DNA of 64,000 nt from NCBI RefSeq assembly GCF_014207905.1, contig NZ_JACHLB010000011.1, forward strand, positions 1 through 64,000, in the 5' to 3' direction. Of the stretch, positions 53,432 through 61,754 are shown piece by piece. The stretch comes from Flavobacterium notoginsengisoli (GTDB taxonomy: Bacteria; Bacteroidota; Bacteroidia; Flavobacteriales; Flavobacteriaceae). The notes under the pieces were generated by a model. It had not been told where the DNA came from, searched no databases, and saw only the letters and a program-made list of their open reading frames with translations. Every line of letters begins with the position of its first letter. Within the stretch, counting starts at the first letter, position 1. Position numbers and translations under genes: made by a program.

Positions 53432-55126
53432 TTAATCGACTACTTTCACCTCATCTCTAATAGATTCTAAGACTTTCACATCTTTATTCAGAATCATTTT
53501 CTTTCCATTTGTTTTTAAGGAAATGTCTTTTGTTTCTAAACCTCCAACCCAAAACATCTGGTTTTCTCCAGTAGATTTCAAACCGTCTAAACTCACATTC
53601 TGACTGTTCGAAAAACTCACTGCAATTCCCGGTTTATCTAATCTTAAATCAAGATTCTTGAAATCAATTTTACTGGCATAGTTTAACTGCACGCCAACAT
53701 CTGATCGAATTATCATATTTTGAAATTCGATATTAGAAACTGGCATTTCTGGAATTCCCATAATTTTTAAAGCCTGAGCTGCACCGTTTACATAAATGTT
53801 CTTGAAATACATATTTTTAAAAGCAGGTGTTTCTTCAGAAATAGGCTCTTTTGCCACAGTTACTTCGCCAGTATTTTTATCTTCTGTCAAAGATTTTCCG
53901 AAATAATAAAGATTGAAGTTTATAGCATCTGTCGGAATGTTATTCATACGAATGTCTTCCATCCAGATATTTTCTACAACTCCTCCTCGACCGCGAACTG
54001 ATTTAAAACGAAGTCCGCAATCTGTTCCGTTAAAAGTTAGGTTTTTGGCAAATATGTTTCTAACGCCTCCTGACATTTCGCTCCCAATGGTAAAACCACC
54101 ATGCGCATGATAGACCACACAATCTGTAATTACAAAAAGTTCTGTAGGTTTTCCTCGATCTCTTCCTTCTTTGTCTTTTCCAGATTTAATGCAAATTGCA
54201 TCGTCTCCAACATCAAAACGACAATTAGTAACGGTTCCGATTCTACAAGATTCTAAATCTAAACCGTCACCATTTTGAGAATACCAAGGATTGCGAATGG
54301 TTAAATTGCGTAACGTAAGATGTTCGCACATTAGTGGGTTTACATTCCATGCAGGAGAATTTTGAAATGTAACTCCGTCTAAAAGTAGTTTTTTACAATT
54401 TACAAGACTTACCATAACCGGACGAAGTGCTTCTTTATAAGGTTCCATATTTTCTATGGTTTCTTTTTTAGGAAGTTTATCTTTCTCTTCATTACCAATA
54501 TAAGCGCCTTTTGAAGGATACCAGATTTTACCGTCTTTAGATAAAGTTCCTCCCGATTTGATCAATTCATCCCATTGTCCTGCAGTCATTTTACCGATTT
54601 TAACGGGTCTCCAAACAGCGCCATTTCCATCAAAAATACCTTGACCTGTAATGGCTATATTTTCTAAATCAATCCCCATAATCGGCGATTCGCATCGAAT
54701 CACTTTACTTCCCTCAAAATAAGATTCAATGAGTTTATATTGTTTTAAATCGCTTGTAAAAGAGATAAAAGCACCGTTTTGTGTATGAAGATTTACATTG
54801 CTTTTCAATTTTATCGGACCTGTTGTCCATAAACCTGCCGGAATTACTACAACACCTCCGCCCGATTGAGAGCATTTTTCTATTGCAGTATTAATAGCAT
54901 TTGTGCAAAGCTGTTCTGTATTAGGAACTGCTCCAAAATCGACAATATTTAAAGTATCGTTTTTAAACTTCGGAATCTGAACTTCAGGCATTTTAAATGG
55001 AAGCTTAATCTCTGAGTTTATCTTTTTCTCTCTAGAAATATTAGCTACTCCATCTTTTTTGTTTGCACAAGAAAAAATAGTAAATAGCATTACTGAAGAA
55101 AGAAATGTTGTTTTAATTTTTATCAT
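53432..55126 (-). CDS. GH28 polygalacturonase (exo-type), lipoprotein
   Basis: This enzyme hydrolyses alpha-1,4-galacturonan. All four GH28 motifs are present: NGDGLDLE (D287), GDDAICIKS (D308/D309), AHGGFTIGSE (H342) and RFKS in place of RIK. It is a lipoprotein (TIFSCANKK). Only the ATG at 55126 is a standard start; a longer frame would begin with TTG at 55132. At about 564 residues, with an insertion before the active-site strands, it resembles exo-acting Bacteroidetes enzymes. The intact motifs contrast with the two GH28 genes of Block C. It lies between GH105 and CE8 with gaps of 11-22 bp. Confidence 0.92.
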   Translation of the reverse strand: MIKIKTTFLSSVMLFTIFSCANKKDGVANISREKKINSEIKLPFKMPEVQIPKFKNDTLNIVDFGAVPNTEQLCTNAINTAIEKCSQSGGGVVVIPAGLWTTGPIKLKSNVNLHTQNGAFISFTSDLKQYKLIESYFEGSKVIRCESPIMGIDLENIAITGQGIFDGNGAVWRPVKIGKMTAGQWDELIKSGGTLSKDGKIWYPSKGAYIGNEEKDKLPKKETIENMEPYKEALRPVMVSLVNCKKLLLDGVTFQNSPAWNVNPLMCEHLTLRNLTIRNPWYSQNGDGLDLESCRIGTVTNCRFDVGDDAICIKSGKDKEGRDRGKPTELFVITDCVVYHAHGGFTIGSEMSGGVRNIFAKNLTFNGTDCGLRFKSVRGRGGVVENIWMEDIRMNNIPTDAINFNLYYFGKSLTEDKNTGEVTVAKEPISEETPAFKNMYFKNIYVNGAAQALKIMGIPEMPVSNIEFQNMIIRSDVGVQLNYASKIDFKNLDLRLDKPGIAVSFSNSQNVSLDGLKSTGENQMFWVGGLETKDISLKTNGKKMILNKDVKVLESIRDEVKVVD

Positions 55127-55147
55127 AACCAATTGTAATTTGAAACA

Positions 55148-56350
55148 TTATTTTTTGTCTAAATGTTTTTGCAATTCTATACCAGCCATTATATAGGGGC
55201 CAACTGCTTTTGCATCATTATCTCTGATGGGTTCTGAAATGTAATATTCAAATGAGCCGTTTCTATCTTCGGGATTTTTACCTCCCAAACCAGCAACAGC
55301 GCAACACTTCGTAATAGAAATAGTTCCATCTGAATTTTCTTTGATGAATTCTTTCTGAATTCCTTTAAATCCGTTTTGTGCCGACTTAAGAAACTTTTTA
55401 TCTACATATCCTTTGTTGTATGCTTTTGTAAAAGAATAAACAAACATCGTTGAGCAAGTAGATTCTAAATAATTGCCTTTTCTTCCTGGCTGATCCATCA
55501 CTTGCCACCATACGCCAGATTTAGCATCTTGAGCTTTGAGAACAGCTTTAAAAACCTTTTGAACAATCGCAATTAACTCTTTTCGTTTTGGATGATTTTC
55601 TGGAACAAAATCTAAAATATCCACCAAAGCCATACAGTACCAACCTTGCGCGCGTCCCCAAACATGTGAGGAAGTTCCTGTCTTTTTATTGGCCCAGAAT
55701 TGTGCTCGCTTTTCATCATAACCGTGAAAATTTAGCCCTGTTTCTTCTTCAAAAGTGTGTTTCTGAATTAATTCTACTTGTAGAATAGCATCATCAATTG
55801 CTTTTGGAACATTAAACTCTAATCCATATTGGGCTGAAAAAGGATCTGCCATATAAACACCATCTAGCCACATTTGCCACGGATAGCTTTTTTTATGCCA
55901 ATAACCACCATCTGAATTTCTTGGATGATTTTCTAATTGTTTATGCAATACATCCATTGCTATCTTATAGCGTTGATCGTTTGTTTTTTTATAAATTTCA
56001 AAAAGTATTTTTCCAGAATTTATCAAGTCTAGACTGTACTTTTCCAATTCGTAACCTCCTTGAATATTTCCGTCTTTATCAATAAGCTGTTCGGCATAAG
56101 CAACTCCGTAATCCCAATATTTTTGGTCTTTGGTATAATGATACAACTGCTGATTGGCAAGTGTAACCAGACCATTTGTGTAATTCCATTTTGGAAATTT
56201 TACTCCGTCTAAAAAAACGGGATTCGGAATACGTTTTTGATCCGAATCTGCCATTTTCTTAGCCCATTCAATTGGCGTTAATTGTGATTGTCCGAATGAA
56301 ACCAAACCAACAAACAAAGCGAGAAAACAGTATTTAATTTTATGTATCAT
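55148..56350 (-). CDS. GH105 unsaturated galacturonyl/rhamnogalacturonyl hydrolase
   Basis: GH105 removes the 4,5-unsaturated uronic acid that lyases leave at the non-reducing end. The (alpha/alpha)6 barrel shows D163 in the WLDGVYM motif, and the block SSHVWGRAQGWYCMAL is characteristic. The signal peptide ends ...VSFGQ. It pairs logically with the PL1 domain encoded downstream, whose products carry such ends. It has 400 residues, the usual length. It lies 7 bp after the GH43 gene. Confidence 0.92.
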   Translation of the reverse strand: MIHKIKYCFLALFVGLVSFGQSQLTPIEWAKKMADSDQKRIPNPVFLDGVKFPKWNYTNGLVTLANQQLYHYTKDQKYWDYGVAYAEQLIDKDGNIQGGYELEKYSLDLINSGKILFEIYKKTNDQRYKIAMDVLHKQLENHPRNSDGGYWHKKSYPWQMWLDGVYMADPFSAQYGLEFNVPKAIDDAILQVELIQKHTFEEETGLNFHGYDEKRAQFWANKKTGTSSHVWGRAQGWYCMALVDILDFVPENHPKRKELIAIVQKVFKAVLKAQDAKSGVWWQVMDQPGRKGNYLESTCSTMFVYSFTKAYNKGYVDKKFLKSAQNGFKGIQKEFIKENSDGTISITKCCAVAGLGGKNPEDRNGSFEYYISEPIRDNDAKAVGPYIMAGIELQKHLDKK

Positions 56351-56356
56351 AGTTTC

Positions 56357-58000
56357 TTAGTTTTCTTCTATTCTAAACCAATCATAATCGGCATAACTGC
56401 TGTCGTTAATAGTTTTAGATCCCGTTGCAAAAAGTCCGATTTTGGCTCCCACCCATCTTCCTGCACTTGGCTTGAAAGATTCTCCTAGCTTTTTGAAATT
56501 CTTTCCGTCAATACTATAATAGAAAGTAACTTTAGCATCAAAAGGTTCTTTGTTCTGAACCATTTCTACTTTGGCACGCAAACTCACATCTTTTGTATTT
56601 ACAGGAATCGATGCTGTTTCTTTTTCAAGTTCTTTAGAAGTTCTAGCATTTTTCAACACACGCTGAACCAAATTGAGATTCCCCATTTTATCCTGTTCAA
56701 TAGCGATATATGCGTAGTCTTCTCCAAAAACAACCAAACCTGAACTGCTAATTCCAGCTTCTGGATTATTTTCAAAAGTCAGTTTTGTTGTAGCGGTAAA
56801 ATTGGCACCTGGAAATTTTTGCAATAAAAGATTTGGCATCATCCACATTGATTTTATTCCTTCCTTTCTAGGAATGCAATTCAAGCGCATAAAACCAAGA
56901 TTTGCAGAAGACCAACCCCAATGTTCAGCAGGATTTTGATTGGCTTGCCATTGCCATTGTAAACCTAGCTGATGGCTATTGAATTCATCTGAAGAAACAA
57001 GCGGTGTTGCAGGATAGGTTTTTCCAACATTTGGTTTTGTCCATTCCATAACAGGTTCTCCAATACCGTCTTTATTGGTATCTTTTCCCATAATTGGCCA
57101 ACCGTCTTTCCAAGTTACAGGCTGAAGATGAACAACACGTCCATAAGCCCATCGGTCTTGAAAATGTAAAAACCAGCCTTCTCCGTTTGGAGTTTCAACA
57201 TAACCACCTTGATGCGGTCCGTTAACTGGCGAATCTCCTTGATTCAAAACAATTTTAGATTCGTAAGGTCCCCAAATATTTTTAGAACGCATAGCCAATT
57301 GCCATCCCGGTTTTACACCTCCCGCAGGAGCCATAATCCAGTAATAACCATCGCGTTTGTACATTTTAGAACCTTCAACAGTTGTGTGACCTTTATGTCC
57401 ATCAAAAACCAAAGCTGGATTTCCTAACAATTTAGTGCCGTCTGGAGCAAGTTCTGAAAGCATTAAAACCGTTTTGACATTAGCACGGCTTCCAGCAAAA
57501 GCATAAGACAGATACGCTTTTCCGTCTTCATCCCAAAACGGACAAGTATCAATAATTCCTTTCGCTTCTTTTACCAAAATTGGTTCTTCCCAAACACCTG
57601 CTGGATTTTTAGTTTTTACCATGAAGATTCCGAAATCTGGATCTCCCCAATAAATAAAATATTCTCCTTTATGGTAACGAATAGAAGGCGCCCAAACAGC
57701 ATCTCCATGTCGAACTGTTCTGTAATGTTCTATAGGAAATAAATTTTGCAATGCATATCCAACCAATTCCCAGTTTACAAGATCTTTAGAATGAAGAATA
57801 GGAAGTCCCGGCACGCTATTAAAACTTGATGCCGTCATGTAATAGCCATCTTCTCCGACACAAACATCAGGATCGGAATAATCTACATGTAAAATTGGGT
57901 TTTTGTACTTTCCATTTCCTAGGTCTGCATTCCAGCCTTGTCCAGCTGCTACTAAAGACCAAAAGAATACTAAAGCCAGCAATAATTGTTTGAATTTCAT
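56357..58000 (-). CDS. GH43 (subfamily 12-like) arabinosidase/xylosidase with C-terminal beta-sandwich
   Basis: This is a secreted GH43 with the catalytic triad D43 (YSDPDV), D151 (IIDTCPF) and E209 (TVEGSKM), numbered from the ATG at 58000. That ATG starts the signal peptide (MKFKQLLLALVFFWSLVAAG); a longer frame would begin with GTG at 58027. Residues about 340-547 form the beta-sandwich typical of beta-xylosidase-type GH43 (SSDEFNSHQLGLQWQW). Bacteroidetes homologues act on arabinose or xylose branches of pectin. It is the first enzyme after the SusC/D/lipoprotein set, from which it is separated by a hairpin. Confidence 0.9.
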   Translation of the reverse strand: MKFKQLLLALVFFWSLVAAGQGWNADLGNGKYKNPILHVDYSDPDVCVGEDGYYMTASSFNSVPGLPILHSKDLVNWELVGYALQNLFPIEHYRTVRHGDAVWAPSIRYHKGEYFIYWGDPDFGIFMVKTKNPAGVWEEPILVKEAKGIIDTCPFWDEDGKAYLSYAFAGSRANVKTVLMLSELAPDGTKLLGNPALVFDGHKGHTTVEGSKMYKRDGYYWIMAPAGGVKPGWQLAMRSKNIWGPYESKIVLNQGDSPVNGPHQGGYVETPNGEGWFLHFQDRWAYGRVVHLQPVTWKDGWPIMGKDTNKDGIGEPVMEWTKPNVGKTYPATPLVSSDEFNSHQLGLQWQWQANQNPAEHWGWSSANLGFMRLNCIPRKEGIKSMWMMPNLLLQKFPGANFTATTKLTFENNPEAGISSSGLVVFGEDYAYIAIEQDKMGNLNLVQRVLKNARTSKELEKETASIPVNTKDVSLRAKVEMVQNKEPFDAKVTFYYSIDGKNFKKLGESFKPSAGRWVGAKIGLFATGSKTINDSSYADYDWFRIEEN

Positions 58001-58105
58001 TGTGTTGATTTTTATTATATAATTCACTTCATTAAAAAATCATAGCGATAATCTATATTCTTTTAAAGTTTAGTTTCTATCTGTTCAATTAAAACTCAGT
58101 ACATA

Positions 58106-58133
58106 GAAGTATCCTCAACCACAAGGATACTTC
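58106..58133 (-). terminator. Hairpin after the SusCD-lipoprotein unit
   Basis: GAAGTATCCT (58106-58115) pairs perfectly with AGGATACTTC (58124-58133). There is no strong T-run on the minus strand, so partial termination or a stabilising hairpin is more likely than a full stop. No operator like those of Block B is present in this 176-bp gap. Confidence 0.5.
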
Positions 58134-58176
58134 ATGAAAGTACTGAAACCACTTAATTAACAAAACTTAAGAAAAC

Positions 58177-59826
58177 TTAAGGCAACCATCTTGTATCTCC
58201 GACTCTGTTGGTCACGATTGGAGAATTTGGATCTTTAATCATCAAATTGCCATTAGCAGGATCTGCAAATATATTCTGCGCACTAACTCCTAATTCTGTT
58301 CCTTGAATTGCAGAAGCTCCTAATAGATAATTTGTTGTTGTATAATTATTACCGTATGTCGTTGTTGTATTAGCTGCAATTGCCTGAATTACTTTTCCGC
58401 AAGCAGAAGCCATTAAAACATTTTTAAAGATTAGGGTAGATCCTACCGCAGACGGGATATTAATTAACGCTCTGTTATAAGCATAATCGTAAATCGTAAT
58501 ATTTTGATATTCTAAATGAATTGGATATGCCGATGTACCGTAATCCCAAAGATTTTTAAAGTTTCGATTCTGATCTGTTGTCTGATAATAATCTCGCATG
58601 AAAGTACAATTAGAGAAAACTGCTTTCTTTACATTATCAGCACCCGCAGAACCAAAGGCAAATGTTCCGTAAGGTCCTGTGTGTCCACCAACTTGATCAA
58701 ACGTACAGTAGCTCATATTAAATTCGCCTATTTCTTTGTATTTACCATTACCTTGATGTCTCCAGAAACCGCGTTTGAAGTAATTGAAAACACAATTGTA
58801 GAATATAATCTGGTCTATTTTCCAAGCTGTTCCACTGTTAAAGAAATAACTTGCATCGATGGTTTGATAGAAACGAATATTTTCAAAAGAAAGAGAAGAC
58901 AAATAAGATCCTTCGGCGATATTCCAGTTTCCATTCATTTCAATCTGAGGACGTTCTCCTTGAGTTCCTCCTGTCAGTTTAAATCCTTTTGAAATGGTAA
59001 ATGGTGTAATTTTAAATAATGAACCCGCTTCTAAGAAATATTCTGTTCCTTCTGGAATAGTTGGATCGTCATTGTTAGTTCTTAAAATAGCATCCAAGTC
59101 CATTCCTTTTGTTATAATAATAGTAGAAGCTGAAGGTCCAGCAGAACGGAATGAAACCTGATTATACGGCTTATCATAACGTCTTGGTTTATTGTTATCA
59201 AAGATGTTTACATTGTATAAAGTATTCTTTTCTAAACCAACTACTTTAGCTTCTCCTTTACTCATCTCATCGGCAGTTAATTTACGTCCGATAGCAGGAA
59301 TTTCGGCAGATTGTGCAGGCGCAACCGAAATACTGTCAACTGGATTTTTAGAAGAAACTGCCCAAGTTACTGTAACATCTGTTTCGGTAATATTTACTCT
59401 TTCTACAGGATTCAAAATTGCATCAAAAGGAGGACGATCTTCTGTCAATGCATTCGTATACGCCCATTGAGAATTGTAAGCACCGTTTACATGATTGGAT
59501 CTTACTCGAATATAAAACTGTGTTTTATAAGGAATATCGTCCATTAAGATTTGCGTTTCGGTTGTAGTATACGATTTGTACAAACTTTTATAGTAGTTGT
59601 CTAAATGCAATTCTACCGTATAAGACGCTGCGTCGTTTACTTTGTACCAAACTACGGCAATCGAATTACTTTTTACTAAAGGAGCAGTCAGTACAAATTT
59701 TGGCTGAAATAAATCTTCTACAGGTTTATAGCGAAATTCATCATTATCGCAAGATTGAAGCATTTCTCCAAAAATAATTATTCCGATAAGGGATAAAATA
59801 TAAATTAGTTTTCTTGAATTTTTCAT
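58177..59826 (-). CDS. Surface lipoprotein with FN3-like and DUF4957/DUF5123-like beta-helix regions
   Basis: This 549-residue lipoprotein (LQSCDNDEF, with an acidic surface-export signal) has two fibronectin-III-like regions (about 40-230) and a C-terminal right-handed beta-helix (about 240-549). The last part, ending FADPANGNLMIKD...GDTRWLP, matches the DUF5123 type. A similar helix with ...VLGDPRWLK occurs inside the giant CE8-PL1 enzyme. Such proteins follow SusC/D in pectin loci and are thought to be surface glycan-binding proteins. It lies 12 bp after SusD. Confidence 0.82.
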   Translation of the reverse strand: MKNSRKLIYILSLIGIIIFGEMLQSCDNDEFRYKPVEDLFQPKFVLTAPLVKSNSIAVVWYKVNDAASYTVELHLDNYYKSLYKSYTTTETQILMDDIPYKTQFYIRVRSNHVNGAYNSQWAYTNALTEDRPPFDAILNPVERVNITETDVTVTWAVSSKNPVDSISVAPAQSAEIPAIGRKLTADEMSKGEAKVVGLEKNTLYNVNIFDNNKPRRYDKPYNQVSFRSAGPSASTIIITKGMDLDAILRTNNDDPTIPEGTEYFLEAGSLFKITPFTISKGFKLTGGTQGERPQIEMNGNWNIAEGSYLSSLSFENIRFYQTIDASYFFNSGTAWKIDQIIFYNCVFNYFKRGFWRHQGNGKYKEIGEFNMSYCTFDQVGGHTGPYGTFAFGSAGADNVKKAVFSNCTFMRDYYQTTDQNRNFKNLWDYGTSAYPIHLEYQNITIYDYAYNRALINIPSAVGSTLIFKNVLMASACGKVIQAIAANTTTTYGNNYTTTNYLLGASAIQGTELGVSAQNIFADPANGNLMIKDPNSPIVTNRVGDTRWLP

Positions 59827-59837
59827 GATTGATTCAA

Positions 59838-61733
59838 TTAAAAATTAAAACCATATAAGTTTTGAATGGCTCCACGGTGATCTGTAATCACTTTTGATGG
59901 ATAAGGACATAAATAACGCAAAGGAGTAGTTGGAGAAACCGATGACGAATTATTGTAGTTTATAAATCCTCTAAAACTCCATTTGATTTCATTTATTGGT
60001 TCGTAACTAGCTGTATCATTATTTAATGAATACCAACTCATCGCAAATGGATGCACAGTATAACCAGCAGGATTAGCTGTCAATATTTGATTAATTCCTT
60101 GTATGTCAAGAATTTTTCTGCTAGAATTTGCTGGATCTGTTACAAGTTTATAATAAACATTTCCTGGAACCTGATCAATACCTGGAACATAAGCTCCATT
60201 GGCAACGCGCCCCCAGTTAAATAGTTTGAAATACTGATTATAAACCACTTCACTATATTTATTCCAACGAGCCAAGTCGAATTTACGTTTGCTTTCTCCT
60301 CCAAATTCCCATTTACGTTCGTCCATAATCGCGTTAAAGAAAAGTTCTGGTGATGATTTAGAAGCTACATAATTATCAACTTTAGTTCCCCAATCTGCTT
60401 GCGCGAAAGCTCTTCTTCTCACACGTCTTAAACATTCTTTAGCATCTTCGCGTGGGCCAAAAAGTTCGTTTACAGCTTCGGCATACATTAACAATACATC
60501 TGCAAAACGCATCCAAGAATAATTTACTCCTGTACCTTTTTCACTAGTGCCTCCTAAAGGGCTAGTCATATACAATTTAGACCATTTTCCAACAGCTAAA
60601 CGGGCCAAGCCTAGACGCATTTCCTGATTTAAGTTTAGGTCGTAACCATAAGGAGCACACGTAACATCTCGTCGCAAATCTTTATTATCGAATGAAAAAA
60701 GATATTCTCCACATAAACTAAGCATTCCTGAAGCAGATCCGTAAGGATGATTTCCTTGTGCAATTGGAATTCCTGCGAAATAACCATACTCTCCAGAAGA
60801 GTTTTTAAGCATTGGAATAGAGAACATCACATCATCATTAACCGGCGTTTCCCAATTGTTTTGTTTAATCCAAAATTCTTTAAATCCTAATTTCAAATCA
60901 TGTTGTCTTCCTAGAATTACCTTTTCTAAATATTGAATTGCAATGTCATAGTAAAGCTCATAATTTTTCCCTCTTTCCATATGACCAATACTTGCCGGAT
61001 TGTTTTCGTCTGGGCGAAGAGTCCAACCGCCACGAGTAAGCGCTAATAAACCTATTAAGCCTTGATTAAAACTTCTTGAAGCACGCTCTACACCATAATC
61101 TAATTCGCTAGCATTTTTCATTAAAGGTTCAACCGACTTTAAATCATCAATAAGGAATTCTAAAATGGTATTTCTATCTGTAACTCCTACAGCAAAATTT
61201 TCATCTCCTGTTGAAGATTTAGTACGAAAAACAACATCACCCCAAATACGAATCATATCTAAATACACCATCGCACGGATTGTTTTCACTTCTCCATACA
61301 TTTGTGTTACATTTGAAGGTTGTGTTTTTGGATCAGCTTTATACAAATCTGAGCTTTCAATTCCTTCAAGAACATCATTAGCCATATTAATAATTTTATA
61401 CATGGCACTCCAAGTAGAGTTTAATGTTGTCCAATATGGTTTTGGATCATAACAAGCAATGTCCGAACCGTTTCCGTTTACTGTATTGGTTCCAACACCA
61501 GACATTTCTACATCGGTATTGGTATTAAAAACAAAAGCAACACGGTTAGAATAAGCGTCTTCAGCAAGCATTAAAGTATAAACGCCCGCAACAGCAGATT
61601 GCATGTCTTTTTCTGATTTAAAAACTTCTGCTTGGGTAAAGCCCGATCCAGGCTGTACATCTAAGTACTCTTCGCAGGCTGTAAAAGTCAGCGTAAAAAT
61701 CAACAGAAAACTTAATAATATCTTTTTCATCAT
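59838..61733 (-). CDS. SusD/RagB family glycan-binding lipoprotein (pectin locus)
   Basis: This is a 631-residue SusD homologue with lipobox FTAC followed by EE and the N-terminal block YLDVQPGSGFTQAEVF. The TPR region (GEVKTIRAMVYLDMIRIWGDV) and the C-terminal RagB part (YSWMRFADVLLMYAEAVNEL, MDERKWEFGGESKRKFDLAR) are both complete. An adjacent ATG at 61730 could also be the start. It belongs with the partial SusC 22 bp upstream. Judged from its operon, the ligand is probably a pectic oligosaccharide. Confidence 0.93.
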   Translation of the reverse strand: MMKKILLSFLLIFTLTFTACEEYLDVQPGSGFTQAEVFKSEKDMQSAVAGVYTLMLAEDAYSNRVAFVFNTNTDVEMSGVGTNTVNGNGSDIACYDPKPYWTTLNSTWSAMYKIINMANDVLEGIESSDLYKADPKTQPSNVTQMYGEVKTIRAMVYLDMIRIWGDVVFRTKSSTGDENFAVGVTDRNTILEFLIDDLKSVEPLMKNASELDYGVERASRSFNQGLIGLLALTRGGWTLRPDENNPASIGHMERGKNYELYYDIAIQYLEKVILGRQHDLKLGFKEFWIKQNNWETPVNDDVMFSIPMLKNSSGEYGYFAGIPIAQGNHPYGSASGMLSLCGEYLFSFDNKDLRRDVTCAPYGYDLNLNQEMRLGLARLAVGKWSKLYMTSPLGGTSEKGTGVNYSWMRFADVLLMYAEAVNELFGPREDAKECLRRVRRRAFAQADWGTKVDNYVASKSSPELFFNAIMDERKWEFGGESKRKFDLARWNKYSEVVYNQYFKLFNWGRVANGAYVPGIDQVPGNVYYKLVTDPANSSRKILDIQGINQILTANPAGYTVHPFAMSWYSLNNDTASYEPINEIKWSFRGFINYNNSSSVSPTTPLRYLCPYPSKVITDHRGAIQNLYGFNF

Positions 61734-61754
61734 TTTGTGATTTAATTCGTTTAA

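Noticed and set aside
58516..58992. 158-codon plus-strand frame inside the surface lipoprotein gene
   Set aside because: It lies antisense to a well-supported gene and has no signal peptide or family; such frames are common opposite AT-rich coding DNA.
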